Shown one piece after another: positions 46,554 through 59,914 of a DNA stretch of 64,000 bases (position 1 is its first letter; each line of letters starts with the position of its first letter). The translations under genes and the position numbers were made by a program. Below the pieces are notes generated by a model that saw only the letters and a program-made list of their open reading frames with translations, was not told where the DNA came from and did no database searches. The stretch comes from Cadophora sp. MPI-SDFR-AT-0126 (taxonomy: Eukaryota; Ascomycota; Leotiomycetes; Helotiales; Ploettnerulaceae), in assembly GCA_020747065.1 (NCBI GenBank), contig JAGMVK010000017.1, forward strand, positions 434,001 to 498,000. Direction: 5' to 3'.

Positions 46554-48476
46554 ATGGGTGGTGTCCAACCTCCATTCCTTTACGATCCCATCAAAACAGA
46601 GGGACCGAGATCTCCATATCGCGAATTCGATCCCAAGGCCGTCACGCGCGCAAGTTATACACCAAAGCCTCCACGACCGAAGCATGAGGGACCGTTGGTC
46701 AATTTCAATCAGCATCCTGAGTATGTTCTTCTATCATATGTCACATCTTAGGCTCAATAGAAAGTCTGCTAATGTCTGCGCGCGCACATAGTTCGTATCT
46801 AATTCTCCCGTACGGAAGCTCGACTGCGACACCTATGAATCCCAGTGTGAAGAAATGGATAAAATGGATGCGCATCATACAATTGGTGTTGCGATGCTTC
46901 GAATTGATTGCTGCTCTCGGACTACTGGTCTTGATGATCCTGATCAAAGGCGTTGACGCATCGACAGGCTGGGTCATGAGAATAGTCGTAAGTCCCTCTG
47001 GTCTCTTCCAACATTCAGTTGCTGACATGTCATTTCCAGCCTGGAATAGCTATCCTACACACAATCTACGGTATCTATCACCTCGGCCGCAAACCCTCAG
47101 GACGAACCCCAGCATCTTCAGCATCCTACATGCTGTTCGCCTCCTTCTTTGACGTCTCTATCGCACCCTTCTACGCCTTCAGCGCCCTCGTAGCCATGAC
47201 CCGACAAGCCGGCTGGAAAACTATCCTCTCCGACCCAACTCTCATAAGCGTCTTCTCCAAGTGTGTCTTCTATCTCGCAGCGGTCGGCGGCGGTCTACAC
47301 CTCATATCCCTCGGAATATCGGTCTACCTCGCCGTAACCTTCCGCAAAATCACCAAGCTACCACCAGACATGAATCCATTGGAAGACAACCTCACTACCC
47401 GGCACAAACGCAACAAATCATCCGTCTCAACAGCAATATCCTCCAACTACTCCGAGAAACGGATCTCCCTTCCCCTGGAAAGCAACCGCGCCTCCGGCGC
47501 CGCATACGAGGATCTCAGCCGACCACCCACAATTCCTTTCTTCCACACGCGGACTCAGTCCACGACCTCCTTCTCAACGTACAAATCCACACCGCCACCA
47601 TCCCGAGACTCACGCATCGATCTCCCCAGCAGACAATACCAAGCCATCCCCTCCAACCGCTCCTCCCTCACCACCGACCAACTGAAGCGCAACTCCGGCT
47701 CCAGCTTTCCAAACCAAAACCAAAACCAATACACACCACCCCCATCTCCCCCCAAACGCGCGCCGTACACATACGAGATTCCACAATCCGACACTTCCTC
47801 CCTCCGCACAACCACCACGCGCAACGTAGGGGCCGTAAACGAACCCTGGTTCGCAAACGACAGCATCGGAAAAGCCCGAACACGTTCCTCACCAGCAAAG
47901 AAAGCACAGTACCAACCCCTCCCTCAGCGCCACGATTCCGAAGAAGACGTATCCATCGACGTAGCGACCGACTACAGCTCCTCATACGATCACCCGAATC
48001 CGCTAGAAGCAAATCCGCCTACGCCGCGCCATCTGACTACTTTCAACATTAGAGAGAACACAAATTCGCCATTGTCAGAGATCAGCAGTAACGGGAACGG
48101 ACATCGGTATACCCGTAGTAGAGTGGATCGTGGTAGTGGTGGAGGAGTGAGCATGGGTATGGGTAACGGGAGTGGTGATATCGCGGATATCACGTCGCCC
48201 GAACTTGAGCGCGCGAAGGAGAGAGAGAGGGATCTGGTGCAGAAAGATATCGCGTTCAAGGCGAAGCAGTACGGCGAGTTGAAGCCGGGTACGCCACCTA
48301 TCATGATTGGGGGGTCGAATAGACAGGTGTCGAGTGGGAATGATTTCGGTAATAAGGGTGGATTCCGAATCTTGGATAGACGGGATGTGAGTGGGAAGAT
48401 TGCTGAGGAAGGACGGGGTGGGAATGATGGGGGCAAGGGGTGGGGAACTAGGTTTAGGAAAGTGAGTGGGTTGTAA
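46554..48476 (+). CDS. Conserved fungal multi-pass membrane protein with long disordered tail
   Basis: Function unknown. Three exons: 46554 to about 46721, about 46792-46989 and about 47040-48476, about 600 residues. The N terminus (MGGVQPPFLYDPIKTEG) is soluble. Four hydrophobic segments follow: LVLRCFELIAALGLLVLMIL, IVPGIAILHTIYGIYHL, SASYMLFASFFDVSIAPFYAFSALVAM and CVFYLAAVGGGLHLISLGISVYLAV, joined by short basic loops. After the last segment (about residue 220) about 380 residues are Ser/Thr/Pro/Asn-rich and likely disordered, with many potential phosphorylation sites. This layout resembles fungal MARVEL- or claudin-like membrane proteins, but I cannot assign it to a named family. Start ATG is the first in frame, after an AAACA-like context. 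Confidence 0.75.
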
Positions 48477-48756
48477 ATAGGTTGGATACTTGGTTGGATT
48501 TGGGAATGCGGGAGTTTTGTTCATGATTGATTGATTTGTTTGTTTGGTTGTTCTATGGCGCATATACCGGGAGAAAGTATATGGACTATGGCTAGGAATT
48601 GGGTATCTTGGATGAATGGGGTGTTGTCTGTACAAATGTAAAGGAGACGAAATGAGGAATGAAAATGGATACCTGCACCAAAACGCCCCTGCCTTGGTCC
48701 AAACATAAGCGAGCTTCTCGCTTTCGACTCCAAAATAAACATCTGATACCCCAAAT

Positions 48757-51700
48757 TTATGCGTCTGAATTTTCCTGCTCCTCCAGAACTTCCTCATACT
48801 CTGATATTTCTTCATCTTCCATTGCCTGATCGTCTGAGGCTTCCTCTTCTTCCTCGTCTCCCTCGACTTCATCATCCTCCTCTTCTGGTTGCGGCGAGGC
48901 AGACACCCCCCGATTACCCCTAACATAAGTAGCCCAATCGGTCCCAACAACCCTCTCCCCTTCCCCATCAGGCCTCGCATCCTCTTTCCAACCCTCAACA
49001 TCCCACTCCCCAAGCCCACACAAATGTCTCATAGTCGGTCTTCCATGCGGACAGTTCCACGGCTTATCCAGTTCGCCCAAATGTGTGACAACCTTCCCCA
49101 TCTGTTTATGCGTCAAAGTCTTGCCAATCATGATACTACTCCTGCAAGCCCGCATGGCAAACATCTTTCTGACTTTGGCAGGACGAGGGACTGTTCCTGG
49201 GGAATGTTCGGCTAAGAGGGCGATCAACTCTTCGAGATCTGTGAGCGAGAAGGCGGTTTCGCGACTGAGAGGTAGGCTGACGAGCTGGCAGCGGTTTCCA
49301 ACTGGTGATTCGCCTGATTCGTCCACTGTCACGATGAAGCCGTTGGTCTCGAGTGCTGCGAGATTCTCCATGACAATCTCCTCTTCAAGGGCTGTAAGTT
49401 CGAGAGTCTTGGGACGGACGAGTCTTTGAGATTGTACGATAGTCGTGGCTTGAAGGCGTTCGAAGTTGTACTTCTCATCGGAAGCATGCTGATCGATGAT
49501 GAACATGTCATCGGCAGTCATGACACCATCTTCAGAATTTGACCCAGATGCTCGAGTGGCAAGAATGAAACCAAGGTTGAACTGGCCGACGATTTTCATC
49601 TTGGCAAAATCGGCTTTTGAGATAGTTAGGGAGAGTTTCTCCTCTGCCTTCTCCGATTCCAGAGCCTCGTCTTCGGCTTTCTCGGTCACGGCCGTCTGGA
49701 ATGCAGACAAAGATGCTTCAAGAATTTGATACTGCTCAGCAATCTTAGAGATGTCGGTGTTTACCGGCCTCACCAAGTTTAGAGTAGCATCCTTCTTCTT
49801 CGAACCGCCTTTTAGGAGTACTTTTGTGCGCTCAATGTTCTCTTGGGAGGGAAGTGCAGCTGACTTTTCAGCTTCCTCGATCATCTCCTGGATCTTGGCC
49901 TCTTCAAGAGCCTTGTTCTCTGCTTCGTCAACATACTCACCATCATCTTCAGCCTCAGGTGAGAGGAGTGAAGAATCTGGATTTGGCTCTACGATGTTGT
50001 TCGTTTCAGGCTCATCATGCATCTTCTGGTCATTGCCGGTGTCATCAGCCTCTACCGATCCATAAACGGAGCTGGTAGGCAATTGAGCAGACGGCCGGCC
50101 AATGTGATCATCTGAATCATCTTCGATGTCATCATCAGGCACTGACTGTCGAGCAGTTCCAGGAGCAGCAAACATTTGGCTAAGACTCTTTCCGAACGTC
50201 GGTAGCGGAGGCTTCGGGCCCTGAGAAGGACGACTATGACGAGACGTACTGGAAGTATCTTCGGTTCGAGCCCTCTTAGGACATGGAGTTCCAATGGAGC
50301 TAGTTACAGTGGAGTCTCCAATGGTGATAGTAGCTATCTCTGCAGCCGGTCTTTGTGTTCTCGGCGTACTTGAGAACCTGTCCGCGATAGAAGGTGTTGG
50401 CCTTGGAAGTGGTTGCAGCGCAGGAATTGGCAACTCGGCATCAACAGAACCTCTGTCGCTGCTAATTGTCGGGGCTTCAGAGAGCTGCCTTTCGAAGTCA
50501 GAGATGAGGATAGGTGGTTTGGCGGAAGGAGCTGGGGCGTTTGCAGGTTGGCCAGTCGCAGCGGGACTATCAGCCTCCTCAGAGGAATCAGGTTCGACAT
50601 GTGCCTCTTCGCTCTCTTTTCGAAGCTTCTCAACAAGACTCCGCTTCTCTTCCGAGAGACCAACAGGTATCTTGGGAACATCCTTTAGCGCCGACTCGTT
50701 TTGCTCAGACCGCTCTACACGATCCTCGGACTTCCTGCCTGCCCATTTTGATATCAGACTCACTGCCCCACTGTCTCTGCTCATTGATTCTCTGGACACA
50801 GCGCCACTTCTGCGTTGGGGATCGAGCTTCTTTCCTGGTGTTCCTTCAATATCTATTCCACGGTCTCTACTAACAGACCTGGAATCTTCAGACTCATCAA
50901 CGTCTGTCGATTCTGCTGGAGTTTGGGATGTCCTCGACACTCCACTATTTTCACGACTGATGGTCAGCTGCTTGTAGGTCGGTTGTTTCTGTGTAGGCAA
51001 TTGTGAGATAGGTACTGTATAGTCCTGTGATTCGAAGAGCGCAGTCAGGGCCTCCTTCAGGTTCTCTAGCATGCGGTTCTGGTCATGAAGTAAAATAGTC
51101 CGCTTATCCGGGCTGACATTGACATCGTACAAATGCGTATCTAGTTCGATATTTGCGAATATGAATGGTGACTGAGTGCCATTGTAAGCCTTGTAGACTT
51201 CGTTGAATGCCTTAGAAACCTGTGGCAACCCACAAGGTCTTCCATTGACGAAGAACATTTGTCTATCTGGGGTTTGGCGACCCTCTCCAGAAGCAGGTCG
51301 TGAGATGTGACCGACGATCCGGATCTCCTTCGAGCCACCATCCTCTTGGGTGCTCCATCTCTGACTCGGAGCACTGGTCGCCTCCAGCTCCAGGTTCAAG
51401 TCCAGAGCAATCAAAGCGGTCAGCGTCTTCGCTCCAAAGACATTCACTATGTTCTCCCTCGTCGACTGGTTCCCCTTTGTAGAAAACAGCGTCGTCTTTT
51501 TTCCCTTTCCAGCCTGCTGGGACACAGAAAACTTGATACCAGTCTGTATGCAAGCATATTGGCCGAGCACACCGACAACTCTATTCCACTCCCTCTTGAT
51601 ATTCCTCTCCAGCTCCCTCCTCCTCACAGGCAAATTATTGAACAGATTCTCTACCAATACGGTCGTTCCCTTCTGCGCCGCAACTACGCTCGTCCCCATC

Positions 51701-52208
51701 AACTTGCCTGACACCTCGAATTCGAGCTTTGTGCCCTTGGGCGCATCGCCCGCCATGCAAGTCACAACCGAAAATTTCGACAGCGCACATAGTGAGGAGA
51801 GAGCTTCGCCGCGGAAACCGAACGTCTGCAGGGTCGTGAGGTCGGAATAGGTCGAGAGCTTGGAGGTGTGATGTTTGAGTGCGAGGGTATCATAGTTGTG
51901 CGGGGAAATGCCATCACCGTTATCTTGCACCTCTATGGCGTCCAGCCCCTGATTTTTGAATCTTACATCTACGTCGAATGTGTTAGCATCGCAGCACAAA
52001 GTGGCGTTACTGGGTCATCTCATTGTACCGATGCTTGCCGCTCCTGCGTCGAGGCTGTTTTCCACCAATTCCTTGACGACGGAGCACAGATCAACGATTA
52101 CCTGGCCAGACTGTATTTGATGTACCTGTAGGGCATTAGCTTAATGTCTGTCCTCCACGGTTCTGGAGTTCTGACCGTCTTGCCTTCAATCGCCTTTATG
52201 GTGGCCAT
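48757..52208 (-). CDS. PMS1: DNA mismatch repair endonuclease PMS1 (MutL homologue)
   Basis: Partner of Mlh1 in MutL-alpha, nuclear; nicks DNA during mismatch repair. GHKL ATPase motifs are [11 protein letters not shown] (residues ~30-40), DNGDGI and FGFRGEAL in the N-terminal domain. The C-terminal domain carries the metal-binding endonuclease motif [12 protein letters not shown], plus ACRSSIMIG and CPHGRPT. Start ATG 52208 gives [10 protein letters not shown]; two short introns (about 52126-52175 and about 51970-52029) place [17 protein letters not shown] and then [14 protein letters not shown] in frame. About 1120 residues, longer than the yeast protein because of a Ser/Glu-rich linker between the ATPase and endonuclease domains. 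Three ACGCGA words lie within 66 bp upstream of the ATG. An acidic low-complexity C terminus ends the protein. Confidence 0.96.
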
Positions 52209-53145
52209 TGCTGCATCTTTGATTGTGGAGGGGAGACGCGATCGGCAACGCGAGATTTAAAGTGGTCAACGCGAGACGTGACTTCACATCGTGACTACTT
52301 TACGCCTGGGCCTCACGCCGACAGGAAAATGCCCTTTGAGCAAGATGAATCAGGATTCAATTACCAAAGCCAGTACACTTAAATTATTGCCAGAACGGGT
52401 GATCACATTCCGTTTTCAAGATTGTGCGAAGCCGATATTGGTTCAAGTATTAGGTTGCATTTTGCAGAGCTCGATGCAAGTGGTATAAATACGACACGAT
52501 TCTATGTTCAAGCTCTCATTGATTTCGCAATGGGCCTTTACTTCCAGCAACTATCAGCACGCAATCTAAGTTAGCGTGCTGTTTCAGCAAGACTTCTTCG
52601 TTTATCAGCCCCAACCTGTCTTCAAACCAACTCCAGCCAGCCCAGCAAAAGCCAGCAAAGATTCAACCGGAACCAGGCTCCCAAAGCTCCAATCCAATTA
52701 TACAACCCTTCTCATCCCCTCTTAAGCCGGCTGCTTATCGTCGTCATCTGAAGAGGTATAGACATTAAATAAGTCCCCAGCAGCAAGTACCTCTTGGACT
52801 AGCTGTGAAGATTTTATGCGAAAAGCAGAAATGTTAAACGTCCAGCGCTCGCAAGCGCGAGTATGCATGCAAGAAAAGACAAGGCCTCCGCCTGAGAAGT
52901 TATGTACAGCAAAAGCCAGGTGTTTATGACTCCTCATATGAGAATCTAGAAAGTCTCCCGTGGGAAACAAAAACCGCTGATGTATGCTGTGTTGTGAACG
53001 CCGAAGGATGTAAAGTTGTGAACTGTGTTAGGACGAAGATCTAGCTGGTATAGGAGTCGACACTCCTCGATTCGAAGAGGAGAAAATGATGTGTCGAGTC
53101 GTGGAATCGTATATCTTGTTTATTTGCTATGACGAGTGGGTTCCC
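52209..53145. promoter_or_regulatory. PMS1 upstream region and 3' side of BST1
   Basis: 937 bp. ACGCGA occurs at 52236-52241, 52248-52253 and 52269-52274, just upstream of the PMS1 start. The rest shows no gene; the open frame at 52722-52970 lacks any recognisable protein. Confidence 0.5.
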
Positions 53146-56100
53146 TCATGGTGTCTTTCCTCGCTTTCGCGTGCTCTCGGTCCCTTCTGGCTCGAACATT
53201 GTGCTTAGCCCAGCAAATGTCCAAGAGGAAGTAGAGCTGTGGATTGCGACAAGCCATGCCGCAACGAAGTTGACCAGGTAATGCAGCATATATGCGTATG
53301 TGACTCCATACACCGCAGCATATATGGCAATGAAGAAAAAGAACACGCTGGTGAAATGGCGGAGACGGGAAGTGACCCGCGGTACCATTTTTCCGCTGGT
53401 CAGCGTCTCGACCAGAAGGATGAATGGCATGATGGAAAGGACGTTATGATGAGACGAGAACGGCGTGAGCCAGTGCACAGCCAAGTTGTGTACCCAGACC
53501 ACGAGTATTGGAAGGTTGATAGGAAGAATCCAGAGCATGAGAATAAGGATCGAGTGAGCATAGTTGTGGAAGTTGAAGTTCGTGTTGGACCGTGCTTCCC
53601 TCGCAAAACGAAGTGCACGAGTACAAGTGGCGATTTGTACAAGACATGCTACGAGATACGCAAACTGGTATGGGATAACGGTGGACACCAGGAACAAGAG
53701 TATGGCGGTAGTCAAAATACGTCGACGTGGTGTTGATGGCGCAAATGCTGGAGATACTGCTCTTCGCTTGTCTTCATTTCGTAACCATGCAGGCTTGACG
53801 CTCACGAGAGCGTAGACAGTACTCAGAACATGCGTAAGGGTCAGGGTCGCGTAATTCAACATAACGCAGACTCCCACACAAACCAGGCCTATGAGTGGGA
53901 CCATGAACCAGAAGAAAGGATCTGGAGAGCCGACTAGGAGGTCGTTTCTAGTGAAGTCTATCTGTGTCTCGGTTGCATTACTACCCCATCCCCAGAATCC
54001 AGACGAAGTAGGTCGAGGAGGAGCAGAGCTAGTCTGGGCCAGCGAAACCGACAAGCATGTAAGTGCCAGTAGTACGAGCGGCAGAGATTGGCGCAGACAC
54101 AGATCAAGACTCTCGGAAAATGACATAAAGTATCCCGTCTCATCGTATACCCGAAATTGTTTGCGCAGAACCAATGCAACGATCAGTAGCGGGAATGCTG
54201 CGAAGACTGTCCGGTATCGCATGTACAGCTTGCCCAAGCTTCCGGGTATATCGACTTTTAGGGAAATCTTGACGCTTGAGTCACATGTAGGATCCGTCCA
54301 GAATTGAAGTGTCAAGCCGTCTTGAGAAGTCTTTGCCTTCAACGCTGGCGGCATATAAGGCGAGACCCCGTGCAGATTAATGTTGGCTTGCTTGACGTTG
54401 ACAAAATATTTGGACTCGTATGGTTCCGAAATATATTGTCGTAGTAGTGGGGTGAAAAGCTCAGCATCCTCTCCACAAACCTGATTCCCCATCTCGAGCT
54501 TATATGCAAGCAAGCTCGAATGCAAGGAAGGAATCTTGACCTCTGTTACCATGGGACGGTTCGGTGGAAGCTTTATTTTCAATCCCAAAGTCAGCAGTCG
54601 TCGAAGGCCTAAAGATCGGACTCGATGTGAATGCACATTGTCGCTGAATTCCGCAACAACCCAGCCAGGTGTGGGATCGACCGCTTTATCAACAATGGCA
54701 ACAAACTGATGGTCAAGAATATCTTCCAGGTCATATTGCAGATAAGAGAAGGGGACCACTTCCGCTTCCTGGTCCAGGTAAAACGGCTGCTTGGTTGTTC
54801 TTGTCGAGGCTGGAAGCACAATCACGTCGGAAGCTGCATTTTTACATGCCAGTCTTGTGGATCCCGAGCTGTCGCCTGATAAATCCATATTCATAGAGAA
54901 CAGTGTCGCCGATTGTCCAGGGTGGAGTGGGAATACACTGCAAAACAATATCTCTAATTTTCCATTGTCTCCGGGCTTATCGAGCTTTTGATCCGTCAGA
55001 AGAGTAAATCGCTTCCCTCCTGGTGTTCCCTGAGGTGGAATTGGCAAAAGATGCGCCCGCGGTTTGCGGCTCTGTCCGAACTTCCTTAAGGTCAGTCGTT
55101 CTCCTTGTGCCAGTATCGAGTTCGAGTTGTCCTCCAAAGTAAGCAGAGTTGTTGGCTCCTTTTGCGACAATGTCTTCTCCGCAACGGTTTCCATCCCAGT
55201 CAAGTACCACTTCTTGAAAACCCGCATCCTATCTGCTCTCGGCTTGGTTTGGGCAGGTCGATTGACATCAATAACGTCGTAGAGGGAACGTACAACCACT
55301 TTCCGGAACTGATCACACCACAGGATGGCTTGGTGGTCCATACCGGTCCATACATTAGGAACGGACGTAGTGAATACTGTAAAGCCATGCGTGTCTGGTA
55401 CCAATGACTCCAGGCTTGCGTAGTCCGAAGGAACAACAGAATCGAGTCCTCCGCCAGCAATAGAAATCAATGTAACATGCCACAAAGGGTTGTTGTTCGC
55501 CCACTTCTGCGAATATGCCTGCCTCCAATAATCGTTAATCTTCTTGTATGTTCGGACGATCTCGGCATCGAAAGAAACAGGGGGGCGTGCATGCGGAGCA
55601 GACATGGTGATAATCGTATTGATCGAGTTGGATTGGTAATTCGGCATCACTAGCATAGTTCGAGCTACTATCCCTCCCATCGAATGGCCCAGTATGATGA
55701 CCGATGTGGGATCTGGAAGATCCGGGTCTCTCTCGGACCTGCGCGGGTCATGATAAAGAGACAAGATGTATGCAATTGCCTCGTTGAGATATTCGGCCTG
55801 GTCAAGCATGGTTTGGCCGTGGAAGGCCGTTATATCTTCGTTGAAGTCGACAGTGAAGAAATCGAGATTTCGAGCTCCGGCATCGATCGCACCTTGGTCG
55901 TGTCGTAGGACATCGTGGAAGTAGGTAGCTCCCTCGGCAGCAATGGGACGTACTTGCTTGTAAGAGCCCGCGTTTCCGGGAATGAAGAGAACTGGAACTC
56001 CTTTCACCTAGAGAGTACGTCAGCATTACAATTCTCTCTTCCTTGGCCTATATACCTTTGTATCCTCATCAACCATCCCCTCCCTGTATAAATAAACCGA

Positions 56101-56706
56101 GTATTTGCTGGCAAACCGCGTATGCTCTGTATCAAAGTCGGATAGCTTCGCAAATGACGGCCGCATATATGACATCCGACATCCTTTTGTATCCAACTGT
56201 CGGCTTGAGAACGAGTGTATTATGGAGGCCAGTGAGAGCAGGGCCAGCGCTGTTGTGATTAATGTGAGGAAGGAGATCGCCCAGGGGCTTCTTAGTCTCG
56301 AGCGACGAGTATTCGGCCGGGACTCGGGCATCTTCTCAGATTTCATGTCTTCTTTCGAGGACACGATGAGGACTGGAGTTTCTGAAGATCGATCCTTGTC
56401 TACGTCGCCATCTCGTAGCTGTGCAGGCTGCCAATTGGTACTGCTGCTGGGCCGGCGACTCCTTGCAGTCGAGTGCCTCTTATCAGTGCTTTTCCTTCTG
56501 TCTAGCTCGTGCGGAGTCTGATTGAGCTTGGTGTCCGGTCGTCGAGCTGCAGCTGTCGTTTGAAGATTCCAGGGCTCTTTATTCGCGTTCGACTCGTCGG
56601 GTTTGAAGAAACCCCCTGTTCCCTCAACAATCGCAGAAGCTATGTCCGCATTCGATGGCGCAGGTGTAGGGTCGCCCTCGGCCTCTGCGGACGGTCGCCT
56701 CCGCAT
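53146..56706 (-). CDS. BST1: GPI inositol-deacylase BST1/PGAP1
   Basis: ER membrane lipase that removes the acyl chain from GPI inositol, needed for ER exit of GPI-anchored proteins. Two exons: 56706 to about 56057 and about 56008-53146; roughly 1170 residues. The N-terminal cytosolic part (MRRRPSAEAEGD, Ser/Arg-rich, about 140 residues) is followed by a TM segment (WAISFLTLITTALALLSLASII). The lumenal lipase domain has GVPVLFIPGNAGSYKQVRP and the Ser nucleophile in ILGHSMGGIVART, conserved in the family. After about 650 residues come several C-terminal TM segments (FAAFPLLIVALVL, FWFMVPLIGLVCVG, ILTTAILLFLVST, ILILMLWILPINLPI). Length and layout match fungal Bst1, including the extended N-terminal cytosolic tail. 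Confidence 0.95.
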
Positions 56707-59700
56707 CTAAAAGACTTTTCGAGTCTTCAGCGCCGTTTGCGACAATGCAATCGCTCCTGAGGCGAGGGCGTTGTTGTGTTGAAGATTCCAGGCGGGTAGA
56801 ATTTGATAGGGAAAGTGACGAACGGGATGAGCCACGAGTAAACGTCGCGCTGGAGTTCTTCGGCAGTGCAGCCAAGCGAAGGAAAGTCGCCTGGTTCCCT
56901 TGGCTGGCGGTGCAATCGACGACACAAGACAAGACAGGCCCGCCTTCCAAGACAACTAACTGACTCTGACAGACAAACTCGAGGAGGAAGTCCCGTTGAT
57001 GTTTAACGATTGACTGGGCAGCAGATGCCGCGAGATATGGGTTCGGATTTATTGTTGGCGAATCTTTCTTTACTCCCAGCTGTGGCGTCAGTGCAAATGT
57101 TTCATGGCGATCGCGGCCGGAGTTCAGGTGGGTTTGGAGGGTCAAACCTTCGACTTCATTCAACCTTTTCCCTTCTTCTGCTCTACTCTCTTCACAGAGC
57201 GGGCGAAGAGCAGACAGAGCGCACTATCAAACGAACGGACGGACGGACAGGGCAGTGAGCGACAGTGTGGATTAGAAAATAAAGGAAGAGAGGGGAAAGA
57301 GAGAGAGACGATGGGAAACGGGCAAAATGCGCGATCTTCGGGTCTACGGTGTCATGGCATGCTGGGACTGAGTCCGTACGTTGCTTTGAGCTTCTGGAGC
57401 ATCACCGATTCAGGATGGGGTCTCCACAGGGGGGGGGGGGGGGGGGTCAAGCCAGGCCCGATGTCATGTCACTCTCACTGTTGCCCATAGGCGAAGTACC
57501 AGTAGCTCCAGCTCTCCAGCCTGGAGAGAACAGCCGCCGGCAGGTCACTTTCAATAGATCTCTCATAGGGTTGCTGTGGCTTGATTCGCTCCCTGTTCTA
57601 TCTCATGTTTACCCTGCCTGTACTCTCACAGTCAGTACGAAATTCTCGCTTACTAACGTAGCAGGCGGTATATTGTTCTGGTTTGCCGGTCACAGAGTCA
57701 TTAATTGATCCAGCATCTTCCTGCTGCAAAATCCGGAGCACCGCCTATTGCTACAGCAGAAGTCCGGGCCTGAGTTGATGATTAAGACTGTGCATGTTTC
57801 CGCCCCAGACAGAGCGTGAGGTGAGGTGTTGAAGCTCTTCAAGCTACTGAATGCACGATCCCTGGCTGTGCTGTAGCGTGTTTACTCAACCGACAAGGAA
57901 CAACGCCATGAAAACTTCATCCATCACAATTTTAGGTCTGCGGCAGACGTTTCAATTATTCGATCGAATCAATGTCGCACCTGCGTAAACGCTACCTCAC
58001 ATCATGGTGCTATGGAAAAGAAGATGGCTGGGCGACGGGCCAACAGGACACTATTACAAGTTGGGAAGTCAGTTCTGAGAGGAGGCTGGGAAAGTGGTCA
58101 AGGCTGTAGGTGGGGTGGCTGATGGTGGTGACCTTCCCCTCGAGCAGGGGGCTTGCCATAAAATTGCTTCATCTAACCTCTCCTCACCACCGAATCAACA
58201 GCCAGTCATTGCCAGTCAGTCAGTCGATCATTCTCAGCCAGCGCAGAGATAACAATGTCGACAATAGCAGCTCTTTTGCCCATGTGCATCTTTTCGTGCA
58301 TGTGCTTCGACGGAGGCGCCTGCAGTCAAGGAAGACTATTCCTAGTTTTTCGATCTGAAAACAATTCCAGGGCCGAATTGACGAGGCCCTCTTTTGACAC
58401 CCGCTTGAGATCAACTTGTCAGTAAGAATAGCAGCTCCTGACTGGTGAGACTAGTCTAGTTACATGATCCAACACGAGGCTGCAGGTGGAATCAACACAC
58501 TTAGCTTCAGAAGCTGCAAGCTCTGAGAACTCCAGACCGTGTTCATGACTTTCCCATCTGGAAGATAAAGAAACTTGGCTTCTGCTTTCATCGCAAGGTT
58601 GGCGCACAGAAGCAGCCTATCAGATTCAGCCAGTGGGAGCATCTGCATCTCTGTCTGCAACACAACCGCCCTTGTCCCGAGTGGCGCAAAGGCCGCGTGC
58701 AAAGGCTTATGACGTTTCTCGCGCATCCTTGTCTCTGAAATAGTGCCTTGCATTTCCCTGCTCTCTAATTCGCTGTACGAGGCACGAGGCTGGCTGTTCA
58801 GTGCTTCGTGTTATCTCAACCCTCAACATTCCAAGAACACAAGCAAAAATCCCACTGTACGTATATGGAACCCCGCCTGGAAATCCCCTCCTCCAGTCCC
58901 CCACTCTCGAGATCTTAGCCTCATGACCTTGGCTGAGAAAGTTGGTTTCTCGACTTTTCATTAGGGACCGAATTGCAAACACGGCTGATAAAACGCCTCT
59001 TCTCGGCGCTGAAATACCAAGCCGGATGCAAGGCAGAGATGAAAGCAGGGTTGCGATAAGAAGGTATCAATATCGATAAAGTGCTGATATTCTTGGGCTC
59101 ATGTTTCTGATTCCTTGACTTCTCTTGCAAGGAACATGGCAGACATCTTTTTTCAGTATCACCACACAGCTACTGTGATGCCACCTTTGAGGAATGTTTC
59201 CGCCACTGGAAGGTTGCAAGTCTATGAACACGAAGCACACAGCCGCGTAATTCGAAAAGCTTGAGTCCACGCTTGTGGCGGACACCCAAGGCCAAATCCT
59301 GCCCTGAACACATATGCGCTGGCCCAATGCGAGGCTGTGTTAATAAATATGAGTATCATACGAGAAAAGTCTATTTCAACAACACGAAAGGAGAGGCAAG
59401 AATTATGCATTTGATCCGTGAGGCATGTTCCATCGGGTGAGTTTTGATAAGACATGGCCTGGATCCCGGTCGCTTCGAGTATTGATTTTGTTTGGAGATC
59501 GCTTATGAGATTGTTCGTCTCGAAGCAATGACTTTCAGGTGAGAGGGAAGATGCGATCCAGCTCCATGATTACTTCTCTCTTTATTGCATCAATGACAAT
59601 AGAGCAGAAAGCTCTGCTCTTGGCTGCGATGCACCGGCTACACCGGAGATATGGGAGGCACACAACCCCGCATCAAATCACGTGGCTACCCCTCATGCCA

Positions 59701-59914
59701 CTCTTCCACGATCATCAAAGTCTCTGCTGATTATCGTGCTTGACATTCTCTGTTTTAGTAAAATTACAATTTCACATCATACCACCATTGATACCTGAAG
59801 AAAGCAGTTCTACGACAGTCATCTGTCTGAACATCTCCTGACTTCCTCAACCTTAAACTCGCTGCAGTCAGAGGAACATTTCAAACTGATAGCAAGTCAC
59901 CAAACACTATCAAC
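56707..59914. other. Gene-poor 3.2-kb intergenic region
   Basis: No recognisable gene. It carries a G homopolymer of 18 at 57429-57446, an ACGG-rich stretch near 57231-57250, and CAGT-type short repeats near 58201-58230. Open frames here (e.g. 57104-57490, 58460-58753) have biased composition and no domain. It could hold long untranslated leaders for the flanking genes or an unrecognised non-coding transcript. Confidence 0.4.
57429..57446. repeat. Poly-G tract (18 G)
   Basis: Uninterrupted run of eighteen G residues preceded by CTCCACA and followed by TCAAGC, by far the longest homopolymer of G or C noticed in the window. Confidence 0.85.

Noticed and set aside
52722..52970. 82-codon frame on the minus strand
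   Set aside because: No homology that I recognise, short, and in intergenic sequence.
56624..57163. 179-codon minus-strand frame overlapping the BST1 5' end
   Set aside because: It overlaps the BST1 N-terminal coding exon in another frame and has no recognisable features.
57104..57490. Open frame reading through the poly-G tract
   Set aside because: Composition follows the simple repeats, no domain, and it depends on the length of the G run.
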